Assembly (NCBI GenBank): GCA_031280335.1
Contig: JAITGZ010000267.1
Span: 1 to 14,377, forward strand
Length of the DNA stretch: 14,377 bases
Direction: 5' to 3'
Origin: Deltaproteobacteria bacterium
Lineage (GTDB): Bacteria > Desulfobacterota > Desulfovibrionia > Desulfovibrionales > Desulfovibrionaceae
The notes beneath the pieces were generated by a model. The model was not told the DNA's origin. It saw only the letters and a list, made by a program, of their open reading frames with translations, and did no database searches. Made by a program: the position numbers and the translations under genes. Position 1 is the first letter of the stretch; each line of letters opens with the position of its first letter. This document shows, piece after piece, positions 6,996 to 12,820 of the stretch.

Positions 6996-8087
6996 ATGCG
7001 CAGGCTCCCGCAGAATCTGGTCAGGCTTTGCTCCAGGCTTTCCGGCCGGGAGGCGGTACTGCCCTTGGGCCGGGGCTTTACGCTTGTCCCCCTGCCGGCG
7101 GAGGTGGAGTTTTACGCTCAGGGCGAAGCGTGGCCGCCGGCAGAATGGTCGGCCGGAGCCTCCGCCCAAGGCGCGTCCAATGAAATGCGCCTGGCTTTGG
7201 AGGCGGAGGGCGAAATCTGGCGGCTGCGGGCGTGCGGTCCGGCGGCGGAAGCCCTGCTCGCATTGCCGGAGGGCCTGTGCGTGGAAGATATCCCGGCCGC
7301 TCTCCGGCCCGCCCTTTGGTTTTTATCCGCAGAGCCGCTTTTGGATCAGGCTTCCGCCGCCCTGGGGCATGTTTTGCGTCCGGCGGTCGAGCCGGAGGAG
7401 CAGGAATGCGCGCCGGAGCATGGCGCTTTTGCGCTGCCCTTCAGCCTCAGGGACGAGTCCGGGCGGGAGGCGGGCGCGGGCCGGGCGCTTATACCCTTAA
7501 GCCCGGCCGCGTTGGCCCTGTGGGCGGATATGCTCAAGCTCTTTCCCCGCCGCCGGCCTGATGCCTCTGCCGTTTTTCTGCAGCTTTGCCTGTGCGCCGG
7601 GCGGGAGGACTTCCCTCTGGCTCTGCTGCGCCGGGCCGAAGCGGGGGATGTGCTGCGCCTGAACGCGCCTTCTCCTCCCGCGTTGGTCATGGAGGCGGGC
7701 GGCAAGCCTCTGTGGACGGCGGTTCTGGCGGACGGCAAAATCACCTTGAAGGCTTTGCTGGATAAGAATATACAGGAGTCCGTTATGAACGCCGAATCCG
7801 CAGAGGACGCGCCGCCCCCCGGCGCGCCGGAAGGAGAAAAGGGCGGAGGGCTTTCCGCCGGGGCCATTGACGCCCTGGAGGTCTCCCTGAGCCTGGAAGT
7901 GGAAGAGCGCCGCGTCAGCGTGGCGGAACTGGCCGCCCTGGCCCCGGGGCATACCTTGGAAACGGCGGCGTCGCTGGACGCGCCGGTAACCATCAAGGTC
8001 TCCGGCCGGGCTGTGGGCAAAGGCCGGCTGGTGGAAGTGGGCGACCGCCTGGGCGTGATGATTCTCGCCCTGGATCTAACAAAATAA
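6996..8087 (+). CDS. sctQ: SctQ, cytoplasmic C-ring / sorting-platform protein
   Basis: This 363-residue protein belongs to the SctQ/YscQ/FliM-FliN family. The N-terminal two thirds are diverged. A first SpoA-like domain covers about 190-256. An acidic, Pro/Gly-rich spacer follows (about 264-286), then a well-conserved SpoA2 domain at about 288-361. SpoA2 shows DALEVSLSLEVEERRVSVAE, APGHTLETAASLDAPVTIKV and GRLVEVGDRLGVMIL. SctQ forms the pods that bind SctK above and SctL below and receive chaperone-substrate complexes. The ATG start has only a weak ribosome-binding site, so coupling to sctP is likely. An internal start at 7785 probably yields a separate C-terminal product. Confidence 0.92.
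   Translation: MRRLPQNLVRLCSRLSGREAVLPLGRGFTLVPLPAEVEFYAQGEAWPPAEWSAGASAQGASNEMRLALEAEGEIWRLRACGPAAEALLALPEGLCVEDIPAALRPALWFLSAEPLLDQASAALGHVLRPAVEPEEQECAPEHGAFALPFSLRDESGREAGAGRALIPLSPAALALWADMLKLFPRRRPDASAVFLQLCLCAGREDFPLALLRRAEAGDVLRLNAPSPPALVMEAGGKPLWTAVLADGKITLKALLDKNIQESVMNAESAEDAPPPGAPEGEKGGGLSAGAIDALEVSLSLEVEERRVSVAELAALAPGHTLETAASLDAPVTIKVSGRAVGKGRLVEVGDRLGVMILALDLTK
7773..7787 (+). promoter_or_regulatory. Internal ribosome-binding site and start codon within sctQ
   Basis: CAGGAG at 7773-7778 is followed, after a 6-nt spacer, by ATG at 7785 in the sctQ frame (Met264). It is better than the site at the sctQ start itself. It sits exactly at the spacer before the SpoA2 domain, where Yersinia, Salmonella and Shigella homologues start their short product. 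Confidence 0.7.
7785..8087 (+). CDS. SctQ-C, predicted alternative translation product (SpoA2 domain)
   Basis: Initiation at Met264 of SctQ would give a 100-residue protein made of a short acidic Pro/Gly-rich leader and the whole SpoA2 domain. In Yersinia (YscQ-C), Salmonella (SpaO-S) and Shigella (Spa33-C), such a product is made from an internal start. There it forms homodimers that bind full-length SctQ and aid assembly. Support here is the internal Shine-Dalgarno sequence, correct spacing and correct domain boundary. It has not been shown to be made. Confidence 0.65.
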   Translation: MNAESAEDAPPPGAPEGEKGGGLSAGAIDALEVSLSLEVEERRVSVAELAALAPGHTLETAASLDAPVTIKVSGRAVGKGRLVEVGDRLGVMILALDLTK

Positions 8088-8089
8088 TC

Positions 8090-8103
8090 CCCCTCGCGAG
8101 GGG
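8090..8103 (+). promoter_or_regulatory. Perfect 14-bp palindrome covering the sctR ribosome-binding site
   Basis: CCCCTCGCGAGGGG reads the same on both strands. As RNA it can form a 5-bp stem with a four-base CGCG loop. Its 3' arm, GAGGGG (8098-8103), is the Shine-Dalgarno sequence of sctR, 9 nt before the ATG. Folding would hide that site, so sctR translation may be held low or depend on ribosomes arriving from sctQ. No T-run follows, so it is not a terminator. Confidence 0.5.
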
Positions 8104-8112
8104 CGCGCGTGT

Positions 8113-8775
8113 ATGAGCAACATTCCCGGTCCTGTAACCTTCATGCTGATCGGCGCGGTTTTGGGCCTTATGCCCTTCGTGCTGATGCTTTGCACCTCCT
8201 TTCTCAAGGTGGCGGTGGTGCTGGCCCTGGTGCGCAATGCCACCGGCGTGCAGCAGATCCCGCCTTCCATGGCCCTGAACGGGCTGGCCATAATCCTTAC
8301 CTTGTTCATCATGCTGCCCGTGGTGTCGGACACCTGGGATATCATGCAGCGGCACGGATTTTCGGAGCGTTCCACTGAAATGGACGCGGTGGAGCTTGTG
8401 GAGATGGCTTCGGCCTCCAGCGTGCCGCTGAAGGAATTTTTACAGCGCAACAACAACCCTGCGGTCAGCAGCGCCCTGGAACACGCGGCCCGGCGCATCT
8501 GGCCCGAACGCTTTCACCGCCTGGCCAATACGGATAACTGGGCCCTGCTCATACTTTCTTTCGCCATTTCCGAGATCAGCAGGGCTTTTGAACTGGGCTT
8601 TCTGCTCTATCTGCCCTTTATCTGCATTGACCTGGTGGTTTCCAACATACTCCTGGCCATGGGCATGATGATGGTCTCGCCCATGACCATTTCCCTGCCT
8701 TTCAAGCTGCTTCTTTTCGTCTATCTGGACGGTTGGGCGAAGATTTTTCACGGCCTCATGCTCAGCTACCGGTAA
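8113..8775 (+). CDS. sctR: SctR, export-gate membrane protein
   Basis: This 220-residue protein is the FliP/YscR family member of the export apparatus. It has membrane segments at about 8-40, 53-73, 157-180 and 190-210, and a polar loop between the second and third (about 75-140). Strong signatures are TSFLKVAVVLALVRNATGVQ near the N terminus, and FICIDLVVSNILLAMGMMMV with SPMTISLPFKLLLFVYLDGW near the C terminus. SctR forms the core of the SctRST helical gate in the inner membrane. The expected next genes (sctS, T, U) do not follow; the TAA lies inside the 3' end of the convergent kinase gene (14-bp overlap). Confidence 0.96.
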   Translation: MSNIPGPVTFMLIGAVLGLMPFVLMLCTSFLKVAVVLALVRNATGVQQIPPSMALNGLAIILTLFIMLPVVSDTWDIMQRHGFSERSTEMDAVELVEMASASSVPLKEFLQRNNNPAVSSALEHAARRIWPERFHRLANTDNWALLILSFAISEISRAFELGFLLYLPFICIDLVVSNILLAMGMMMVSPMTISLPFKLLLFVYLDGWAKIFHGLMLSYR

Positions 8776-11700
8776 GTCCTCTGCCCCAGCGCCGCAAGGC
8801 GGTGTAGAGTTCCTCCGCGTCAACGGGCTTGATCAGGTGGTCGTTCATGCCGCTTTTCAGGCTTTCTTCCCGGTGTTCGGCGGAGGAATGCGCGGTCATG
8901 GCCAGAATGGGCAGGGGCGCGTAGCGGCTGTCGGCGCGGATGCGGGCGGCGGCGGTCAGGCCGTCCATTTCCGGCATCTGTATATCCATGAGTACCAGGT
9001 CAAAACGGTTTTCTTCCAGGGCCTTCAGCGCCTCCAGGCCGTTGTTCGCCGTTACGCTTTCAATGCCCACCGAACTCAGCAGGTTTTCGGCGATCATCTG
9101 ATTGATGGGGTTATCTTCAGCCAGCAATACGCGCATCCCGGCCAGATCGTCCCAGGCTTCTGCCGCGATGCCTTCAGCCGGGAGGCTTTCCTCCGTTTGT
9201 TCCGGAAGATGCAGCAGGACGGCAAGATAAAAGACGCTGCCTTCCCCAGGACGGCTTACGCAGGTGATGTCGCCCTCCATCAGCCGGGCCAGGCTCCGGC
9301 TCACCGCCAGGCCCATGCCCAGGCCGCTCTGCTTGCGCTGGTAAGAGTAATCCGCCGTCAGGGGCTCGAACAGGCGTTTTTGCAGCTCTTCACTTATGCC
9401 GATGCCGGTGTCCCGCACCGCGAAAAGCAGGCGCGTCCTGTCCGTCTGCCCGGTTTTTTCGGCCCGGACACTGATGATCACCTCGCCTTTTTCGGTGAAT
9501 TTTACGGCATTGGCGGCCAGGTTGAACAGGATCTGCTCCAGGCGGTCGGCATCGCCGATGACGCTGAGCGGCAGATCCGGCGCTGTTTCAGCGCGCAGGG
9601 TAAGGCCCTTGGCCGCGGCTTCTCCGGCCAGCATGGTCACAAGCCCGTCCACAGCTTCGCGTACGGAAAAGGGCCTGGATTTCAGAGCCATCTGCCCGGC
9701 TTCCAGGGCGGAAAAGTGCAGCATGCCGTCCACAGCGGCGGCAAGCATACGGGCGGAGCGCGCCCCTTGTTCCACCAGGGGTTTTAGTTCGTCATCCGCG
9801 CCCTTTTCCGTCAGGGCCTTGACCATGGCCAGCACCGCGTTCAGCGGGGTGCGCACCTCATGACTGACCGAGGCCAGAAACTCCCGCCGCTCACGCAGGT
9901 TTTGTTCCGCCAGGGCGCGCGCCCTTTCGGTCTCCGCCTGGGCGGCCTTTTGCCCGCGCAGATCGCGTATATAACCCGCCACGGCGTAGTCTTCGCCCTG
10001 GGGTACGCGCATCAGGGTTACCTCAGCGGGGATCAGCTCCTCTTTGAGGTTCATGTGGGTCCACTCAAAGTGAGCCGTGCCGGAAATAAAGGCTTTAAGC
10101 ACCAGGGCGCGCGCTGTTTCTTCCGAGGGCCGCCCGTCGGGCTGGAATGCGGGCGCGAGTTTATAAAAGCGGGTCAGAAACTCCGTCTTGTCCTTAAGGC
10201 CGAAGAGACGCAGCGCCTCCAGGTTGCAGTCGGTCAAATCGCCTTTTCCGTCCCAGAATGCACAGCACATGGGCAGGGCGTTGAGCATGATGCCCGTTCT
10301 TTCCTCTGCGTTTTTCAGCCGCTGGCTGATCAGCACCGAGGCCAGCAGGGCGCTTATGGTCTGTACGGTCTCCATGTCGTTGTGTCCCAGGCGCGAGAGA
10401 AAAGGCGGCGCCTCCATGAGGCGCCCGGTGAAGAGTACGGCGACCGTCCGTCCCCTGATGATCACCGGGGAGGAAATGAAGTAGGGTAGGCTCAAGGCGG
10501 CGCGCAGATCCGCCAGCCTGTCCTCTCCGTCAGCAGCGGTGATCAGGGCCGGATGTTCCGGATCGAGCAGTTCCGGGGGCAGGTAAAGGCGTTTGCCGGC
10601 CAGCATGGCCTTTTCTTCCACCGTATAACCCTGGAGTACGGCTGGGGTGAACAGGCCGTTTTCGCCCGGCAGCAGCACGGCGGTTTTTTGCATGTTCAGG
10701 GCGGCGTTAAGGCGTTTGGCCACGGGTATGAATACGCTTTCATAATCCGCCGCCTGACGCAGGGAAACGGCAAGCTCGGCCAGCAGGGCGAAACCACGGC
10801 GTTTTTGTTCCAGTTCATGGCGTATGCCTATGGACTTCGCATCCAACGAAAGTGCCTTGGCCGCGTTTTGTCCGCAAAGTTTCAGCGCGGCCTCCAGGGG
10901 TATGGGCTTGCCGCCCCGTTGCCCGCGCTTTGCATCCGGCGGCGTCTCTTTCTTTTTTGCGGAGTTTCCGGACGCGCTCCGTGAGAACAGGCAGAACACC
11001 CCTGTCCAGTCCAGGCCCCTGGGACGGCCGGCCACCGGGCCTATTTCCACCCCGGTGTAAAGGCCGAGCAGGGGTACCCTGCCGGCCACAATGCGCTGCA
11101 GTTCCACGGCGTCTTCCATATCCATCCCGCCGTAACCGGCGCAGCGTCCCGCGCAGTCAATGTATATGCCGAACACGGGCTTGCGCCCGTCCAGACGCTG
11201 GAACAGGTTTTCAACTTTGGGCCGCATGTAGTCCAACTCCAGCGAGCGGAGCATGATCTGAAATTTTGTGCCCGCGACCATATCCGGCTCGAACATGACA
11301 ATGCCGCCCCGTTCCTGGTCAATAGCCAGGCAGAGGCGGCTGGCGTAGCTGTCTTCGTTGTATTCCTCCCACTCTTCACCCTGGTTGATGCCGAAAATAA
11401 GAAAGAAGGGGTAATCCGCCGGCCGCACCGCCGGTCCGATCAGTTCATCCATGAAGTCCAGGGCGGGTTTATCGTTTATTTCCAGGATTACCGGACCTTC
11501 CGCCTTGGTAACGGTATAATATTGCGAAGCCGGGCGGCAGCCGTGCATGATGGCGGCGTCAACGCGTATATCTTGCGAAAAGGCCAGGGCCATGGCTTGA
11601 TGCTCACCCAGATCGCTGCCGATAAACTGGCTGGAGCCGCTGCATATGTGGTCGCCCATTAGTCCCGCGCCCGTAAGTTCGGGCAGGAAGCCCAGCCCTT

Positions 11701-12172
11701 TTTCCAGCCCGGCCAGAAGCCAGGTGGCCATGAGCAGGCGTACCCCGCCGCCGCTGCGGTCAATGGCATCGTAAAAGAGCATGACCGGGGAATCCGGAGT
11801 TACCCCCAGGGCGGCCAGGCCGCGCCCCAGACGCTCGCCCGTTTTTTCTTCGCTTTCAAGCATGCCGCCGTCGGTCAGCACATCGCAGCGCGCGCCTTCC
11901 AGATGGATGCAGGCTACCCCCACCTGATCTCCGGCATAGCCAAAGGACTCGTTGGTGATGATGCCCACAGCCCCGCCGCCGAAAATGCGTACGGATTCCC
12001 CCAGTACAGAGGCCGCGGCCGCGCGCAGAACTTGCTGGTTATGGCGGGCGGTGCAAAAAAGCAGGGCCAGGTCGCAAGGCCCATGTCCGGCCCGGAGCAA
12101 GGCTTCTTCCGCCGCCTGCTTTCCGGCGGCCATGCTGTCGGGGTTGTCGCTGTATCCTACGCCTACACGCAT
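8762..12172 (-). CDS. FIST-domain hybrid histidine kinase (FIST-GAF-PAS-HisKA-HATPase-REC)
   Basis: This is a 1136-residue soluble sensor kinase with no membrane span or signal peptide. Residues 1-400 are FIST N and C domains. They include GCRPASQYYTVTKAEGPVI at 211-229, then CAGRCAGYGGMDMEDAVELQ and LLGLYTGVEIGPVAG. This module is thought to bind small ligands inside the cell. GAF-like sequence covers about 456-620 and a PAS domain about 626-745 (MLNALPMCCAFWDGKGDLTD). HisKA has the phospho-accepting H771 in SVSHEVRTPLNAV. The ATPase domain has the N box NLAANAVKFT (884-893), DTGIGI (921-926) and GLGMGL (950-955). A C-terminal receiver has E1019-D1020, phospho-acceptor D1063 in LMDIQMPEMD, T1093 and K1115. 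There is no Hpt or output domain, so a partner is expected elsewhere. The start has AAGGA 7 nt upstream. Confidence 0.93.
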   Translation of the reverse strand: MRVGVGYSDNPDSMAAGKQAAEEALLRAGHGPCDLALLFCTARHNQQVLRAAAASVLGESVRIFGGGAVGIITNESFGYAGDQVGVACIHLEGARCDVLTDGGMLESEEKTGERLGRGLAALGVTPDSPVMLFYDAIDRSGGGVRLLMATWLLAGLEKGLGFLPELTGAGLMGDHICSGSSQFIGSDLGEHQAMALAFSQDIRVDAAIMHGCRPASQYYTVTKAEGPVILEINDKPALDFMDELIGPAVRPADYPFFLIFGINQGEEWEEYNEDSYASRLCLAIDQERGGIVMFEPDMVAGTKFQIMLRSLELDYMRPKVENLFQRLDGRKPVFGIYIDCAGRCAGYGGMDMEDAVELQRIVAGRVPLLGLYTGVEIGPVAGRPRGLDWTGVFCLFSRSASGNSAKKKETPPDAKRGQRGGKPIPLEAALKLCGQNAAKALSLDAKSIGIRHELEQKRRGFALLAELAVSLRQAADYESVFIPVAKRLNAALNMQKTAVLLPGENGLFTPAVLQGYTVEEKAMLAGKRLYLPPELLDPEHPALITAADGEDRLADLRAALSLPYFISSPVIIRGRTVAVLFTGRLMEAPPFLSRLGHNDMETVQTISALLASVLISQRLKNAEERTGIMLNALPMCCAFWDGKGDLTDCNLEALRLFGLKDKTEFLTRFYKLAPAFQPDGRPSEETARALVLKAFISGTAHFEWTHMNLKEELIPAEVTLMRVPQGEDYAVAGYIRDLRGQKAAQAETERARALAEQNLRERREFLASVSHEVRTPLNAVLAMVKALTEKGADDELKPLVEQGARSARMLAAAVDGMLHFSALEAGQMALKSRPFSVREAVDGLVTMLAGEAAAKGLTLRAETAPDLPLSVIGDADRLEQILFNLAANAVKFTEKGEVIISVRAEKTGQTDRTRLLFAVRDTGIGISEELQKRLFEPLTADYSYQRKQSGLGMGLAVSRSLARLMEGDITCVSRPGEGSVFYLAVLLHLPEQTEESLPAEGIAAEAWDDLAGMRVLLAEDNPINQMIAENLLSSVGIESVTANNGLEALKALEENRFDLVLMDIQMPEMDGLTAAARIRADSRYAPLPILAMTAHSSAEHREESLKSGMNDHLIKPVDAEELYTALRRWGRGLTGS

Positions 12173-12176
12173 ATTT

Positions 12177-12277
12177 TTATCCTTGTAAGGGGTGTGGTGT
12201 ATTGTTCAGAGCAATTTTATTTTGCGATTGTCCCAAAGCGTTTCAATCGTGTAGTTGACACCTATTTACAAGGATAA
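12177..12277. repeat. 12-bp perfect inverted repeat upstream of the kinase gene
   Basis: TTATCCTTGTAA at 12177-12188 is the exact reverse complement of TTACAAGGATAA at 12266-12277, with 77 bp between the arms. The left arm contains the Shine-Dalgarno sequence of the kinase gene on the - strand. The right arm places an identical AAGGATAA before a GTG at 12282 on the + strand, which opens only 16 codons. It could be a leftover of a duplicated leader or a binding site. I see no convincing promoter hexamers for the kinase in the intervening AT-rich DNA. Confidence 0.45.
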
Positions 12278-12315
12278 TCAAGTGAAATTCAAAGGTATTA
12301 CCTGGAAAACGATTT

Positions 12316-12570
12316 TTCGGCACCTGCGGTAATACCCGCAAAGAATTTGTGCGGCTCACCCGCCGGGACATTAATTTTCACGAGCGCGAATGTGTGGTTT
12401 TCGGCAAGGGCAACAGCGGGCGCGTGGTATATTTTGACGCCAGAACCAAAATTCACCTGCAAAACTATCTGGAAAGTCGGGCGGACAATAACCCGGCTCT
12501 GTTCATCTCTTTGACAAAACCGCACAAATGTCTGATGATTGATGGGGGAAACCAGATTGCGGGAACTAGA
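12316..12570 (+). pseudogene. Tyrosine recombinase (phage-type integrase) fragment
   Basis: The frame starting at 12316 encodes GNTRKEFVRLTRRDINF, then ERECVVFGKGNSGRVVYFDA, then TKIHLQNYLESRADNNPALF and ISLTKPHK. This matches the first part of the catalytic domain of XerC/phage-type recombinases: the Box I arginine (codon 12337) in a TG-x-R-x-SE-like context, then the V-FGKG-R strand pair. The remnant lacks the N-terminal core-binding domain, the H-x-x-R box and the catalytic tyrosine. Near 12544-12548 the frame slips; the next frame reads ETRLRELE and stops being integrase-like where the mobile repeat begins at about 12567. It is non-functional, truncated at both ends and once frameshifted. 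Confidence 0.8.
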
Positions 12571-12590
12571 GCATTTAAACTTTGAAAATA
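12566..12590 (-). repeat. Copy B of the AT-rich repeat, inverted (left terminal repeat)
   Basis: Read on the - strand, these bases match copy A at 19 of 22 positions over the TCAAAG...ATGCTCTAG part. It is the most diverged copy. It faces copy C in inverted orientation. Its outer edge is a TA dinucleotide (12567-12568) at the point where integrase homology ends. Confidence 0.65.
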
Positions 12591-12627
12591 TTTAACTAAG
12601 GCTGTTTCAGTTGACCGGTCAGGGGGA

Positions 12628-12650
12628 CCGGGGGGAATGATTCCCCCCGG
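12628..12650. repeat. Perfect 23-bp palindrome (11-bp arms)
   Basis: Arms CCGGGGGGAAT (12628-12638) and ATTCCCCCCGG (12640-12650) flank a single central G. In RNA it would form a G/C-rich stem of about 8 to 9 bp with a small loop. There is no U-tract on either side, so it is not a standard terminator, although it could slow transcription leaving the S1-domain gene. Confidence 0.7.
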
Positions 12651-12699
12651 ATGGGGTTTGGTGCCTTGCCGTTATGCCGAGGGGCGGCATCGATGCTGT

Positions 12700-12738
12700 C
12701 GCTATCCGTAAGGCGGCCTTGCCGCCTTACGGATAGCG
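12700..12738. repeat. Perfect 18-bp inverted repeat with 3-base loop
   Basis: CGCTATCCGTAAGGCGGC (12700-12717) is exactly complementary to bases 12721-12738 around a CTT loop. A weaker outer pairing (about 12665-12677 with 12751-12762) could lengthen the structure. It is central in the MITE-like element. No run of T follows on either strand, so a role as terminator for the - strand S1-domain gene is possible but not supported by the usual signature. Confidence 0.8.
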
Positions 12739-12786
12739 CAAGGATAAGGCGGCATCCGGCAAACATGCCTGTTGCATGGCCCCAAT

Positions 12787-12816
12787 AATGTATAATCTCA
12801 AAGTTAAAATGCCCTA
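12787..12816 (+). repeat. Copy C of the AT-rich repeat (right terminal repeat)
   Basis: These 30 bp differ from copy A at only two positions. They sit 4 bp from the stop codon of the S1-domain gene. The copy carries the same TATAAT (12791-12796) reading outwards, here into the 3' end of that gene on its antisense strand. With copy B it bounds the 246-bp element. Confidence 0.75.
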
Positions 12817-12820
12817 AGGA

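Larger units (their letters stand above)
12569..12814. mobile_element. MITE-like non-coding element with terminal inverted repeats and TA flanks
   Basis: The outer 21 bp at each end (12569-12589 and the reverse complement of 12794-12814) agree at 17 of 21 positions. Each end is bordered by TA (12567-12568 and 12815-12816), as in elements mobilised by IS630/mariner-type transposases. The 246-bp body has no credible open frame. It contains two strong palindromes, a common property of MITEs. It is lodged between an integrase remnant and the 3' end of the S1-domain gene. The family assignment is an inference from the TA flanks and must be checked against complete elements. Confidence 0.5.

Noticed and set aside
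8790..8801. CGCC-GCAA-GGCG hairpin just after sctR as a terminator
   Set aside because: The stem is only 4 bp, there is no T-tract, and it lies in the coding region of the kinase.
8837..9787. 316-codon open frame on the + strand continuing after sctR
   Set aside because: It mirrors the receiver and ATPase domains of the kinase on the - strand; it does not encode SctS or any membrane protein.
12255..12278. TTGACA followed by GATAAT on the + strand
   Set aside because: The spacer is only 12 bp, too short for a sigma-70 promoter, and nothing intact lies downstream.
12566..12816. Repeat copies as a CRISPR array
   Set aside because: Only two copies occur here, in opposite orientation and about 200 bp apart, with no regular spacers and no cas genes.
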